DNA from: Streptomyces sp. WMMC500 | GTDB taxonomy: Bacteria; Actinomycetota; Actinomycetes; Streptomycetales; Streptomycetaceae | Direction of reading: 5' to 3' | DNA length: 64,000 nucleotides | Assembly (NCBI RefSeq): GCF_027497195.1 | Contig: NZ_CP114905.1 | Span: 1,178,001-1,242,000 of the forward strand | Part shown: in pieces, positions 8,676 through 17,896 of the stretch | Layout of the letters: each line of letters begins with the position of its first letter | How positions within the stretch are numbered: position 1 is the first letter of the stretch | Program-made: the position numbers and the translations under genes | Notes under the pieces: generated by a model | What the model saw: only the letters and a program-made list of their open reading frames with translations | What the model was told of the DNA's origin: nothing | The model's database searches: none

Positions 8676-9830
8676 ATGACGAAGCCGACTCCCCTACCGG
8701 TCGTCGTCGCCGCCGGGCTGCACCGACAGGCGCGCACAGCGGCCGTCGAGTCCCTGCTGCGCGCCGTGCCCGGCGCCGTCGCCGTCCACCACGACCTGGA
8801 CGCCATCGAGGACGACCGCATGCCCCGCACCGTGCGCGACGCCGACGGCGTACGGGACCGGGGCCGGCCCCGCATGTCCCAGCCCTGCGCCTGCTGCGCC
8901 GTCCGCGACGACCTCATACCCACACTGCTGTCCCTGGCCGTCGGCAGAGCACACCCACTCGCGGTGATCGACCTCTGGGACTCCGTCGAACCACAGGCCA
9001 TCGCCGAACTCATCGCCGCCGCACCCGCCGAGGCCATCGAACTCACCGGCGTCCTCACCGCCCTCGACACCGACTCACTGGTGCCCTACCTCACCTGCGG
9101 CGACGACCTCACCGAACAGAACCTGGCACTGGCACCCACCGACCGGCGCACCGTCGCCGACACCTTCGCCCGCCAACTCGAATACCCCACCCTGCTGGCC
9201 CTCACCTGCACCGGCACCCCCGAACCCGCCGACATCGCACTGCTCGACCAACTCCACCACACCGCCCACCGGCTACCCCTTCACTCACCCGAACTGGCCC
9301 GCGCGGCGCTGACCGGCTTCGACGCCGACGCCGCCGCAGCCCGCCTCCAGCCGGCCAGCGCCCTGCTGCCCCAGGAAGCGGACGCACACGGCGTGGCCAC
9401 CCTCGTGTGGCACCGCACCCGCCCCCTGCACCCCGGCCGGCTCTACACCGCCCTGGAAGACATCACCTGCGCCGCCCTACGCAGCCGCGGCCGCCTGTGG
9501 CTCGCCGACCGCCCAGACGCCCTCCTGTCCTGGGACGCCACCGGCGGCGCGCTGTGCATCGAACACGCCGGACCGTGGCTGGCCGCGCTGCCGGAGGCCG
9601 CCTGGGAACTGGAGCCCGCGGCGCGCCGCGTGGCCGCCGCCCTCGACTGGCACCCCGAACACGGCGACCGCGCCCAGCACCTCACCTTCACCACCCCCGA
9701 CCTCGACCACAACACCCTCCGCCGAACCCTCGACTCCTGCCTCCTCACCGACGACGAATACACCGCAGGCCCCCACACCTGGCGCACACTGTCCACCGCC
9801 TTCGACGCCCTCCTCGGCGTCCCCGCCTGA
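8676..9830 (+). CDS. CobW/COG0523-like protein with degenerate P-loop
   Basis: 384 aa, starting one base after the L31 stop. It has the CxCC motif of the CobW/ZNG metal-chaperone family (Cys71, Cys73, Cys74 in [12 protein letters not shown]) and a C-terminal CobW_C-like part ([20 protein letters not shown]). The normal Walker A GxxGxGKT is replaced by GLHRQART near residues 14-21, so GTP binding is doubtful. In mycobacteria a CobW-like protein encoded in the zinc-responsive ribosomal operon (Mrf) recruits a hibernation factor to C-minus ribosomes. A similar ribosome-linked role fits this location better than GTP-driven metal delivery. That role is inference. Confidence 0.8.
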   Translation: MTKPTPLPVVVAAGLHRQARTAAVESLLRAVPGAVAVHHDLDAIEDDRMPRTVRDADGVRDRGRPRMSQPCACCAVRDDLIPTLLSLAVGRAHPLAVIDLWDSVEPQAIAELIAAAPAEAIELTGVLTALDTDSLVPYLTCGDDLTEQNLALAPTDRRTVADTFARQLEYPTLLALTCTGTPEPADIALLDQLHHTAHRLPLHSPELARAALTGFDADAAAARLQPASALLPQEADAHGVATLVWHRTRPLHPGRLYTALEDITCAALRSRGRLWLADRPDALLSWDATGGALCIEHAGPWLAALPEAAWELEPAARRVAAALDWHPEHGDRAQHLTFTTPDLDHNTLRRTLDSCLLTDDEYTAGPHTWRTLSTAFDALLGVPA

Positions 9831-9863
9831 CCCACCCGCACCCGAACCCGGAAAGCTCTGTCC

Positions 9864-10103
9864 ATGGCAGTCAGCGGTCCCCGCAAGCCGCCACGCAAGC
9901 GCAAGAACCCGCTGCTCACGGCCGGCATCACGTACATCGACTACAAGGACACCGACCTGCTGCGGAAATTCATCTCCGACCGCGGCAAGATCCGCAGCCG
10001 CCGCGTCACCGGCGTCACCGCCCAGCAGCAACGCGAAATCGCCCGCGCCATCAAGAACGCCCGCGAAATGGCCCTGCTCCCCTACACGTCCAAGCCCCAC
10101 TGA
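9864..10103 (+). CDS. rpsR: 30S ribosomal protein S18, zinc-free paralogue
   Basis: 79 aa. [51 protein letters not shown] is a textbook S18. There is no cysteine, so it is the alternative form. Fourth gene of the zinc-starvation ribosomal run, 33 bp after the CobW-like gene. Confidence 0.93.
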   Translation: MAVSGPRKPPRKRKNPLLTAGITYIDYKDTDLLRKFISDRGKIRSRRVTGVTAQQQREIARAIKNAREMALLPYTSKPH

Positions 10104-10122
10104 GCCCCGTCCGGAGGATTCC

Positions 10123-10293
10123 ATGGCCGTACCCAAGCGGAAGCTGTCCCGCAGCAACACCCGCCACCGCCGCGCCCGGTGGAAGGCCACCCCGCCCGAT
10201 CTGGTCCCCGTGACCGTCAACGGCTCGGTCCACCGCGTGCCGCGCCACCTCGTCCGGGCCTACCAGCGCGGCCTGCTCCCGCCGCCGGACTGA
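10123..10293 (+). CDS. rpmF: 50S ribosomal protein L32, zinc-free paralogue
   Basis: 56 aa with GGAGG at 10113-10117. [21 protein letters not shown] is the L32 N-terminus. The C-terminal zinc cysteines of the normal form are replaced by ordinary residues ([16 protein letters not shown]). Last gene of the operon, followed at once by a strong hairpin. Confidence 0.92.
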   Translation: MAVPKRKLSRSNTRHRRARWKATPPDLVPVTVNGSVHRVPRHLVRAYQRGLLPPPD

Positions 10294-10299
10294 CCCGCC

Positions 10300-10336
10300 C
10301 GGCACAACCGGCGTACCGCACACGGCGGTTGTGCCG
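10300..10336 (+). terminator. hairpin after the ribosomal-protein operon
   Basis: CGGCACAACCG at 10300-10310 pairs perfectly with CGGTTGTGCCG at 10326-10336 around a 15-base loop. It starts seven bases after the L32 stop. No U-tract follows, as is usual in Streptomyces. Confidence 0.75.
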
Positions 10337-10344
10337 CGGCGCGC

Positions 10345-10637
10345 ACCTGCCCGTCGCCACGGGGCCGACGAGACGCCACACCTTCTCGCGCGGCAGCCGC
10401 AGGCCGTTCAGCCCGTCGAGGACGGTGGGGCCCTCGTGCCCGCCACGCCGATCGGCAGAGGGTGTCCGGACAGGTCCCAGCCGACCTGTGCGGTGATGGA
10501 CAGCCCGGAGACGGTCAGGTTGTGCATCACCGGCCTGCGGATGCGCCGGGAGAGCACCACGACGGCGGGTACGGCGGCGAGTTCGTCCCGTACGACGACG
10601 GCGTCGACGGTCTGCAGCGCCAGGTCGGTGCCGCTCT
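10345..10637 (-). pseudogene. C-terminal remnant of a heavy-metal P-type ATPase
   Basis: Read on the minus strand, the stretch gives TDLALQTVDAVVVRDELAAVPAVVVLSRRIRRPVMHNLTVSGL, then QVGWDLSGH-PLPIGVAG and, after a frameshift, LNGLRLPREKVW. This is the last transmembrane hairpin and C-terminus of a P1B-type metal ATPase (DAVVVRDEL, SRRARR, NLxVAG, WDLxGxLPLPLGVAGHEGST, LNGLRLL). Frameshifts and the missing upstream part show that it is dead. A metal exporter remnant fits beside a Fur-type regulator. Confidence 0.55.
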
Positions 10638-10639
10638 AC

Positions 10640-10924
10640 CCATGGCGACGCCCATTGACGGCCTCATGAGCATGGAGCGTGCGCGGGGCGTCGCCGGAGA
10701 AGTCCCAGACGGTGACATGCGGGGTGCCCGGCGGCGACAAGGGAGGACGGTGTCGGCCTCGATGTCGACCTCACCGGGGTCGTTCTCGGTGACGTCGACG
10801 CGCAGCCGGTGAGGCCCGGTGCGGGTCCCGTTGCACAGGACGGTCGTGCCGGGTCCCGGGCGGCCGGTCGGCACGGTCACCGGCACCCGGTCCTCCGCAG
10901 GCCCTGCGCGGATGGTGGGATCGG
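10640..10924 (-). other. decayed coding sequence of unknown family
   Basis: No intact gene. One minus-strand frame reads RTGPHRLRVDVTENDPGEVDIEADTVL and a shifted frame continues TPHVTVWDFSGDAPRTLHAHEAVNG. This looks like one former protein broken by a frameshift, but I cannot assign it. It lies just downstream of zur. Confidence 0.35.
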
Positions 10925-11392
10925 TTACGGCGGTCGGTCTCCTTCCGGTACGGCGGCCGACGAGGCCGCTCCGTGTCTCCGGTCCGGTCGTCCCCCGTCC
11001 GGCAGGCAGCGGGCGCAGACGCCGCTGAGTTCGAGGGTGTGCTCGATGTCGGCGAAGCCGGTCGCGGCGGCGAGGCGGTCGGCCCAGCGCTCGACGACGT
11101 CGGTGTCGACGGCCCGGCTGAAGCCGCACAGGCGGCAGATCAGGTAGTGGCGGTGGCCTGCGTCCGGCCGGGGGCGGTAGAGCCGTTCGCCGGACTCGTC
11201 CCGAACGACGTCGACCTGCCCGGTGCGCTCCAACTCGCGCAGGGTGCGGTAGACCGTGGTCAGCCCGACGGCGACACCCGCCGTGGCCAGTTGCGCGTGC
11301 AACTGCTGGGCAGAGACGAAGTCGCCGCTGCGCTGCAGGGCGCCGAACACAGCGGCGCGCTGCCGCGTCCTGCGTAGCCGCGTCTCTGGCAT
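10925..11392 (-). CDS. zur: Fur-family regulator, probably the zinc regulator Zur
   Basis: 155 aa with a winged helix at about residues 5-70 (QRAAVFGALQRSGDFVSAQQLH, TTVYRTLRELERTGQVD). The metal-binding part has His80/His82, Cys86/Cys89 (CRLC), His118 and Cys126/Cys129 (CARC), the structural zinc pattern of Fur proteins. The assignment as Zur rather than Fur or Nur rests on the location: a Zur-box-like site at 11442-11456, zinc-free ribosomal genes on one side and a metal importer on the other. The start ATG at 11392 faces the divergent permease gene. Confidence 0.82.
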   Translation of the reverse strand: MPETRLRRTRQRAAVFGALQRSGDFVSAQQLHAQLATAGVAVGLTTVYRTLRELERTGQVDVVRDESGERLYRPRPDAGHRHYLICRLCGFSRAVDTDVVERWADRLAAATGFADIEHTLELSGVCARCLPDGGRPDRRHGAASSAAVPEGDRPP

Positions 11393-11441
11393 GGCACGAC
11401 TCTCCTGGTTGACCGGCGCGGGTGGTCTGAGCCATGCTAAA

Positions 11442-11456
11442 TGAACATGGTTTTCA
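11442..11456. promoter_or_regulatory. Zur-box-like site between zur and the ABC importer
   Basis: TGAACATGGTTTTCA matches 13 of 15 bases of the Zur box TGAAAATCGTTTTCA. It is centred between the divergent starts of zur (11392) and the permease (11541), so it could control both the regulator and the transporter-chelatase operon. Confidence 0.72.
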
Positions 11457-11540
11457 TGTCTATCTGATGTCCTTGTGTCGTTGGGGAGGATTCGTGCACT
11501 GCTCCATGCGTGACGCCCGGGGCGTCGCCGGCGGCCCGGG

Positions 11541-12614
11541 GTGAAGAACGCACGCGGCACGCTGCCGCGCCGTCCGGTGGCCGGCGCCCCGGGAAGGGGG
11601 CGCCGGCGCGTGCTCCCGCCCGCCGCCCTGGCGGCGGTCACCGTGCTGGCCGTCGTCGTCGCCACCTCGCTCGGTCCGGTCACCGTCCCGTTCGGGGACA
11701 CGGTGTCCGTCCTGCTCGGCCATCTCGGGCTGCCCGCCGGCGAGGTGGAGACTCGGCACGTTCTGGTCATCGATGACATCCGGTTGCCCCGCGTCACCAC
11801 GGCGCTGCTCGCCGGGGCCGGTCTCGCCGTCGCCGGTGTGGTGCTGCAGGCGCTGTTCCGCAACCCGCTCGCGGACCCCGGCATCACCGGGGTCTCCAGC
11901 GGCGGCGCGGTCGGCGCAGTACTCGTGCTGGCCACCGGCGCGACCGCCGCCGGCACCTGGGTCCTGCCCGCCGCCGCCTTCGCCGGCGCGCTGGCCGCCG
12001 TCTGCCTGCTCCAACTCGCCGCCGCGCTGCGCCGCGACCACTCCCCCGCCACCCTGATCCTCGTCGGCATCGCGCTCAACGCCCTGCTGGGCGCGGTCGT
12101 CTCCGCGGTCGTCGCCAACGCCCCCGACGCCGACGCCGTGCTGTCCCTCACCTTCTGGCTGCAGGGCGACCTGGACGGCGCCGACTGGAGCGGGGTACGG
12201 ATCCTGCTGCTGCCCGTGCTCATCGCCCTCGCCGTCACCGGGGCCTTCGCCCGGGACCTCAACGTGCTGCTGCTCGGCGAGGCCCAGGCGCGCTCCACAG
12301 GTCTGGACGTGGTGCGCGTACGCCGCTTCCTGCTGATCTGCGCCTCGCTGCTGACCGGCGTGTGCGTGTGCGTCACCGGCGTCATCGGCTTCGTCGGACT
12401 GGTCGTCCCGCACGCCGTCAGGCTCGCCATCGGCCCCGACCACCGGCGGCTGCTGCCCGCCGCGGCGCTGGCGGGCGGCGCCTTCCTGGTCCTCGCCGAC
12501 CTCGGGGCGCGGATGCTGTTCGCCCCCGTGACGCTGCACACCGGGGTCGTCACCGCCTTCCTGGGCGCGCCCGCCTTCCTCTTCCTCGTGCTGCGCGGGC
12601 GGAAGCATGAGTGA
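11541..12614 (+). CDS. FecCD/BtuC-type ABC importer permease
   Basis: 357 aa with about ten membrane segments. IRLPRVTTALLAGAGLAVAGVVLQALFRNPLADPGITGVSSG is the strongly conserved FecCD start, and GFVGLVVPHAVRL the EAA-like loop that contacts the ATPase. The family imports iron-siderophores, cobalamin or heme. First gene of a plus-strand operon (permease, ATPase, binding protein, CobN, ChlI, VWA protein). The Zur-box-like site upstream points to zinc or a zinc-linked chelate. Confidence 0.9.
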   Translation: MKNARGTLPRRPVAGAPGRGRRRVLPPAALAAVTVLAVVVATSLGPVTVPFGDTVSVLLGHLGLPAGEVETRHVLVIDDIRLPRVTTALLAGAGLAVAGVVLQALFRNPLADPGITGVSSGGAVGAVLVLATGATAAGTWVLPAAAFAGALAAVCLLQLAAALRRDHSPATLILVGIALNALLGAVVSAVVANAPDADAVLSLTFWLQGDLDGADWSGVRILLLPVLIALAVTGAFARDLNVLLLGEAQARSTGLDVVRVRRFLLICASLLTGVCVCVTGVIGFVGLVVPHAVRLAIGPDHRRLLPAAALAGGAFLVLADLGARMLFAPVTLHTGVVTAFLGAPAFLFLVLRGRKHE

Positions 12615-13440
12615 CGACTCCCGGCGCCGGGCCGTGGTACGCGCCTCGACGCTGCGCGTGGCCTACGGCGAGCGGGTGGTCCTCGACGACGTCTCCGTCG
12701 ACGCCGTCCCCGGCGAGGTGCTCGGCCTCATCGGCCCCAACGGGGCGGGCAAGACCACCCTGCTGAAGACGCTCGCCGGTCTGCTGGCGCCGCAGGCGGG
12801 ACGGGTGCTCCTCGACGGCCGCCCGGTGGCGCGGACGCGTCCGCGCGACATGGCCCGGCACCTGGCCCACGTACCGCAGGACACCGCGCTCGACTTCGGC
12901 TTCACCGCGTACGACGTGGCCCTCATGGGCCGCCACCCGCACGTGCGCCGGCTGCAGCCGCTCAGCGCGGACGACCACCGGATCACCGGCGAGGCGCTGC
13001 ACACCGTCGGCGCCGCGCACCTGGCCGGCCAGCGGGTGCCGACCCTCTCCGGCGGCGAGCGGCAACTGGTCCACCTGGCCCGCGCGCTGGCGCAGCAGCC
13101 GCGGGCACTGCTGCTGGACGAGCCGGTCGCCGCCCTCGACCTGCGGCACCAGTTGCACGTCCTGCAACTGCTGCGCAGCCTCGCCGCCCACGGCACCGCC
13201 GTGGTGACCGTCCTGCACGACCTCGGGCAGGCGGCGCGCTTCTGCGACCGGCTCACGCTGCTGCACGCCGGGCGGATCGCCGCCGCCGGCACGCCCGCGG
13301 ACGTGCTCACCGAGCCCCTGATCAGCGCCGCGTACGGGGTCCAGGCCGCCGTCCGCGCGGATGAGGACACAGGTGCACTGCGGGTCACACCGCTGCGCAT
13401 CGCCAGCGCCGAGAACAACCGGAAAGAGAGCGTACGTTGA
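12607..13440 (+). CDS. FecE/BtuD-type ABC ATPase
   Basis: 277 aa. Walker A GPNGAGKT at residues 43-50, signature LSGGE at 147-151, Walker B ALLLDE at 167-172, then the D-loop and the H-loop VLHDL. It overlaps the permease 3' end by eight bases and its stop overlaps the TTG of the binding-protein gene. It powers the importer formed with the neighbouring genes. Confidence 0.93.
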   Translation: MSDDSRRRAVVRASTLRVAYGERVVLDDVSVDAVPGEVLGLIGPNGAGKTTLLKTLAGLLAPQAGRVLLDGRPVARTRPRDMARHLAHVPQDTALDFGFTAYDVALMGRHPHVRRLQPLSADDHRITGEALHTVGAAHLAGQRVPTLSGGERQLVHLARALAQQPRALLLDEPVAALDLRHQLHVLQLLRSLAAHGTAVVTVLHDLGQAARFCDRLTLLHAGRIAAAGTPADVLTEPLISAAYGVQAAVRADEDTGALRVTPLRIASAENNRKESVR

Positions 13441-14372
13441 CACCCCGCAAAGCCCTCAGAACCTCCCTGCCCGCCACCGTCCTCCTCGCCCTGCTCGCCG
13501 TCACCACCGCGGCCTGCGGCGACGACGCCTCCTCCGCGGACACCGGCGACACCGACACCGCCGCGGCCAAGCCGCGGCGCATCGCCGCCCTCTCCCCCGA
13601 CGCGGCCGAGGCCGTCACCGAACTCGTCGGCGCCGAACGGCTGGTGGCCGTACCCCGGCAGTCGCTCAGCCCCACGCTCAGCAGCCACGCGGACCGGCTC
13701 GCCGACGTGCCGCACAAGATTCCGCCGGGCAACGATCCGGACCCCGAGCAGGTGCTGTCCTGGGACCCCGACCTGGTGGTGGTCACCGCCCGCCACGAGG
13801 GCGAGCAGCAGGCGTCGAAGACCCTGACGAAGGCGGGTGTCGACATTGTCACGCTGCCCGGCGACAAGGGCTCCCTGAAGCAGATCCGGGCCAACCTCAC
13901 CCGGCTCGGCGAGAAGCTGGGCGCGGAGCAGAAGGCCGCGTCGCTGGTCAAGGCCATGAAGCGGCGTACGGCCGCCGTGAGGGAGGAGGTCCGGGGCCGG
14001 GACAGGCCCTCGGTGCTGGTCCTCAGCAACCAGGCGGCCACCCCCTTCGTCAACGCGCCCTCGGCGCTGGTCTCCGACCTGGTGGTCAAGGCCGGCGGCA
14101 CGCTCGCCGCCGAAGAGGCCGGCGTCACCCGTACCCGCCCGGTCGATCCCGAAGTCGTCGTCAAGGCCGACCCCGACTTCCTCCTGCTCATCGACGTGAC
14201 GGGCAAGGGGCGGGCGTCGTACGACACGCTGCTGAAGAACGAGGCGGTCGCCTCGCTCGACGCGGTCGCGGAGGACCGGGTCCGGCTCCTCGAGGCGAAC
14301 ACCACCTACGGCGTCGGCGGCACGGCCGCCGTCGACGGCCTGGAGGACATCGCGTCGTGGCTGCACCCGTGA
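13437..14372 (+). CDS. metal/metallophore-binding lipoprotein of the ABC importer
   Basis: 311 aa from a TTG overlapping the ATPase stop (TTGA). A lipoprotein signal ends at Cys27 (AVTTAAC), followed by a low-complexity linker. The rest is a FecB/BtuF-like two-lobed fold (RRIAALSPDAAEAVTELVG, WDPDLVVVTARHE, LVVKAGGTLAAEEAG). There is no His-rich loop of the ZnuA type, so the ligand is probably a chelate rather than free Zn. Ligand unknown. Confidence 0.88.
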   Translation: MTPRKALRTSLPATVLLALLAVTTAACGDDASSADTGDTDTAAAKPRRIAALSPDAAEAVTELVGAERLVAVPRQSLSPTLSSHADRLADVPHKIPPGNDPDPEQVLSWDPDLVVVTARHEGEQQASKTLTKAGVDIVTLPGDKGSLKQIRANLTRLGEKLGAEQKAASLVKAMKRRTAAVREEVRGRDRPSVLVLSNQAATPFVNAPSALVSDLVVKAGGTLAAEEAGVTRTRPVDPEVVVKADPDFLLLIDVTGKGRASYDTLLKNEAVASLDAVAEDRVRLLEANTTYGVGGTAAVDGLEDIASWLHP

Positions 14373-17300
14373 GCCCGGCGGTGCCGGTGACCCCGGTGAA
14401 GGTCGTCACGGTGGGATTCGAGGCGCACAACGCCTTCGCGCTGCGTCAGGGTGCCGTGCGCGTGCCGGAGGTGCGCTGGGTGCCCGTCGAGCGGTACGAG
14501 GCCGCCCGTAGGCCCGAGCGGCTGGAGCGCGAACTGGCCGATGCCGACGCCCTGCTCGTCCACGGCGTGCACGACCACGAGGACGCCGCACGGATCGCAG
14601 CGCTCGCCGCACGGCATCCGCGGCTGCTGCTGGCTCCGGTCCCGCCCAACGCCCCGGAGCTGGCGCGCGCGAGCCGCCTGGAGCGGGACCGGCTCGTCCA
14701 GGTCGCCGAGGGCTTCCACCACCTGTCCGCCGACAACGCCGCGCACGGGCTGCGCGTCCTGCTTCATCTGCTGCGGCCCGCCGCCCACCCGGATCCCGGG
14801 CCCGCCGCGCGGCTGCCCCGGGGCGGCTTCTGGCACCCGGCGACGGGCTTCGTGGCGAGTTGGGCGGAGTACGAGGAGGGCCGGGCCGCCCGGTCCGCGG
14901 TGGAACGGCCCGCCGGCCGGGTGGTGCTGACCGTCTTCCCGGCGCAGGTCACCTCGGGCAACGACGCCCATCTGCGGGACCTCGTCGGCCGGCTGGAGGC
15001 CGAAGGGCTGGACGTCGTCGGCTGGGTGGGCACGCTGGACGCCCTCGGCGAGGAGGCGGCGGCCCGGGTGCCCGGGGTGGACCTGTGGCTGAACGCCACC
15101 GGCTTCACCCTCAGCGGCACGCACGGGCAGCCGAACACCGAGGGCGACGTGGCGCTGCTGGCCCGGCACGGCACCCCGCTGCTCGGTGCCGTGCCCCTCT
15201 TCCACCAGACCCTCCGGCAGTGGCGGGACGCACCCGCCGGCCTCACCCCCGTACAGGTCGCGATGCAGATCGCCGTCCCGGAACTGGAGGGCTCCACCGC
15301 CCCGCTGGTGCTGGCCGGGCGGGACGAGGCGACGGACGCGATGGTGCCCGTCCCCGAACACGCCGCCCGGCTCGCCCGGCTGGCCCGGCGGACCGTCGAG
15401 CTGCGGCACACCGCCCGTCGGGACAAGCGGATTGCGATCGTCCTCTTCGGCTACCCGCCCGGGCAGGGCGCCGCCGGATCTGCGGCCCACCTCGACGTCT
15501 GGGCCTCCCTGCACCACCTCCTCACACGGATGAGGAGGGCCGGCTACGTCGTCGACGGCCTGCCCGCCACCGCGGAAGAGCTGCTGGAGCTCATGCTGAC
15601 CGACGAGGCCGGCGGAGCACGCACCGGCGTACGCGTCGAAGAGTCCTGGCCCGCCGCGGAGTACGTACGCGAAGCGGGCGAGGAGGCCGAGCGTGCGGCG
15701 CGCTTCTGGGGGCGGCCGCCCGGCGACCTCGACAGCGACGGGCGGTCGGTGGCCGTCAGAGGGCTGCGGCTGGGCAACGTCTTCGTCGGCCTGCAGCCTT
15801 CCTTCGGCTACGACGGCGACCCGATGCGGCTGCTCTTCGCCCCGGACGCCTCGCCCAGCCACAGCTTCACCGCCTTCTACACCTGGCTGCGCACCCGCTT
15901 CGCCCCGCACGCCCTGGTGCACTTCGGCACGCACGGCGCGCTGGAGTTCATGCCGGGCAAGCAGGCAGGGCTCGCCCCGCGGGACTGGGCGTCGCTGCTC
16001 GCCGGCGACGTGCCGCACCACTACCTCTACTGCGTGAACAACCCGTCCGAGGGCACCATCGCCAAACGCCGCTCGAACGCCGGCCTGATCTCGTACCTGA
16101 CGCCGCCGCTGGACCGCGCGGGGCTCTATGGCGTCCTCGCCGACCTGGACGAGGAGGTGCGCGCGACCCTCGCCGAGGAGCCGCCGCCCGCGCCGGAGCG
16201 GGTGGCGGCGGTACGGTCCATGGCCGCCGAGGCCGGGCTCGACCCGCCACCGGATGACGGCGACCCGGTGGCGTGGCTGCGCGCGGTGCAGCGCGCCACC
16301 GACGAGGTCCGGCGCACGCTCATCCCCCTCGGCCTGCACCGCGTCGGCGAGGGCATCGACGGCGAGGCCGCCCTGGCCACCCTGCGCGCCGCGTGCGACC
16401 ACGAACGGCCCGAGCACGGGCTGGCGTCGCTGACCGAGACGCTGGAGGCCGAACTGACCGCGGGAGTGCCGGTCACCGAGCTGCCGCCGGACGACCCGGG
16501 ACGGCTCGCGGTCGAGCGTGTGCTGGACGAGCTGGTGCGCACCGGGACGGCGCCCGGCGTCCCCGGCGGCTGGGCGGTCTTCCTCGCCGACCTGCGAGCC
16601 CGGCTCGCCCTCGACGCCGAGACCGAGGCGTTCCTGCACGCGCTCGACGGCCGCTATCTGCACCCCTCCCCCGGCGGCGAGCCCTCCCGGCGCATCGAGG
16701 CGCTGCCCACCGGCCGCAACATGCACGCCCTCGACCCGCAGCGGGTACCCACCCCCGTCGCCTGGCGGCGCGGCCGGGCGACCGCCGAGGCGATGCTCGC
16801 CGCCTGCCTGGAGGCCGACGGCGCGCTGCCCGAGACCGTCGCGCTGGTGCTGTGGGGCGTCGACAACGTCAAGTCGGGCGGCGAGGGCATCGCCCAGGCG
16901 TTCGCGCTGCTCGGCGTCGAGCCCGTCGCCGGGCCCGGCGGCCGGGTCGACCGCTTCCGCGTCATCCCCGCCGGTGAGCTGAACCGGCCGCGTATCGACG
17001 TGGTCTGCACCCTCTCGGGCGTCTGCCGCGACGTCTTCCCCACCACGGTGGAGCTGCTGGACCGGGCGGTGCGGGCGGTGGCCGCGCTCGACGAGCCGGC
17101 GGAGTCCAACTTCGTACGCGCGCACGCCCTGCGGCAGGCCGCGGAGCTGGACCTGGCGCCGCGGCAGGCCGCGTTCCGGATCTTCTCGGCCGCGGCCGGC
17201 CGGTACGGCGCCGGGGTCAACCACGTCCTACAGGAGTCGGCCTGGGCGGAGGAAGGCGACCTGGGCGACGTCTACCTGCGGCGGATGGGCCACGCCTGGG

Positions 17301-17896
17301 GGCACGACCTGCGCGGCGAGCAGTGCGAACGGCTGCTGCGGGGCGCCCTGTCCACCGCGACCGTCACCTTCCAGAACATCGACTCGGCCGAGACCTCGCT
17401 GGCGGACGTCGACCACTACTACGAGTACCTCGGCGGAGTGACCGCGGCCGTCGCCCTCGCCGCCGGCACCCGTCCCCGCCCGCTGGTGGCCGACTCCTAC
17501 GCCGCTCGCCCGGCCGTCCGCGGCCTCGACGACGCGCTGGCCCTGGAGGCGCGGACCCGGCTGCTCAACCCGCGCTGGTACGAGGCCCAGTTGGCGCACG
17601 GCCACCAGGGCGTGCACCACGTCGCCGTACGGCTGGAGAACACCTTCGGCATGCAGGCCACCACCGGCACCGTCGCCAACTGGATCTTCACCCGGGCGGC
17701 GCACACCTTCCTCTTCGACGCCGCGCTGCGCGAGCGGATGGCCCGGCTCAATCCGGGCGCGGTCAAGCGCCTCGCCGACCGGCTGGTCGAGGCGCGCGAC
17801 CGCGGGCTGTGGGAGCCGGACGAGGCCGACGCACGGCGGCTGGACGAGGTCGCGGACCTCCTGGACGACGCGCTGGAGGGGGTGGCGCCGCGATGA
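14369..17896 (+). CDS. cobN: CobN-like large subunit of a class I metal chelatase
   Basis: 1175 aa if started at the GTG at 14369, which overlaps the preceding stop (GTGA) like the other joints in this operon; a GTG at 14357 is also open. CobN/BchH-type motifs include THGALEFMPGKQAGL, NNPSEGTIAKRRSNAG, TGRNMHALDPQ, DNVKSGGEGIAQAF and the C-terminal ENTFGMQATTGTVANW. The family binds a tetrapyrrole and inserts Co or Mg with the help of an AAA+/VWA pair, both encoded next. No cobalamin biosynthesis genes are nearby. With an importer and a Zur box, a role in handling a metal-tetrapyrrole or metallophore during zinc shortage is likely. Confidence 0.88.
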   Translation: MSPAVPVTPVKVVTVGFEAHNAFALRQGAVRVPEVRWVPVERYEAARRPERLERELADADALLVHGVHDHEDAARIAALAARHPRLLLAPVPPNAPELARASRLERDRLVQVAEGFHHLSADNAAHGLRVLLHLLRPAAHPDPGPAARLPRGGFWHPATGFVASWAEYEEGRAARSAVERPAGRVVLTVFPAQVTSGNDAHLRDLVGRLEAEGLDVVGWVGTLDALGEEAAARVPGVDLWLNATGFTLSGTHGQPNTEGDVALLARHGTPLLGAVPLFHQTLRQWRDAPAGLTPVQVAMQIAVPELEGSTAPLVLAGRDEATDAMVPVPEHAARLARLARRTVELRHTARRDKRIAIVLFGYPPGQGAAGSAAHLDVWASLHHLLTRMRRAGYVVDGLPATAEELLELMLTDEAGGARTGVRVEESWPAAEYVREAGEEAERAARFWGRPPGDLDSDGRSVAVRGLRLGNVFVGLQPSFGYDGDPMRLLFAPDASPSHSFTAFYTWLRTRFAPHALVHFGTHGALEFMPGKQAGLAPRDWASLLAGDVPHHYLYCVNNPSEGTIAKRRSNAGLISYLTPPLDRAGLYGVLADLDEEVRATLAEEPPPAPERVAAVRSMAAEAGLDPPPDDGDPVAWLRAVQRATDEVRRTLIPLGLHRVGEGIDGEAALATLRAACDHERPEHGLASLTETLEAELTAGVPVTELPPDDPGRLAVERVLDELVRTGTAPGVPGGWAVFLADLRARLALDAETEAFLHALDGRYLHPSPGGEPSRRIEALPTGRNMHALDPQRVPTPVAWRRGRATAEAMLAACLEADGALPETVALVLWGVDNVKSGGEGIAQAFALLGVEPVAGPGGRVDRFRVIPAGELNRPRIDVVCTLSGVCRDVFPTTVELLDRAVRAVAALDEPAESNFVRAHALRQAAELDLAPRQAAFRIFSAAAGRYGAGVNHVLQESAWAEEGDLGDVYLRRMGHAWGHDLRGEQCERLLRGALSTATVTFQNIDSAETSLADVDHYYEYLGGVTAAVALAAGTRPRPLVADSYAARPAVRGLDDALALEARTRLLNPRWYEAQLAHGHQGVHHVAVRLENTFGMQATTGTVANWIFTRAAHTFLFDAALRERMARLNPGAVKRLADRLVEARDRGLWEPDEADARRLDEVADLLDDALEGVAPR

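Noticed and set aside
14306..17224. 972-codon open frame opposite cobN
   Set aside because: Antisense shadow of the CobN-like gene; repetitive GGV/QRRG composition typical of high-G+C artefacts.
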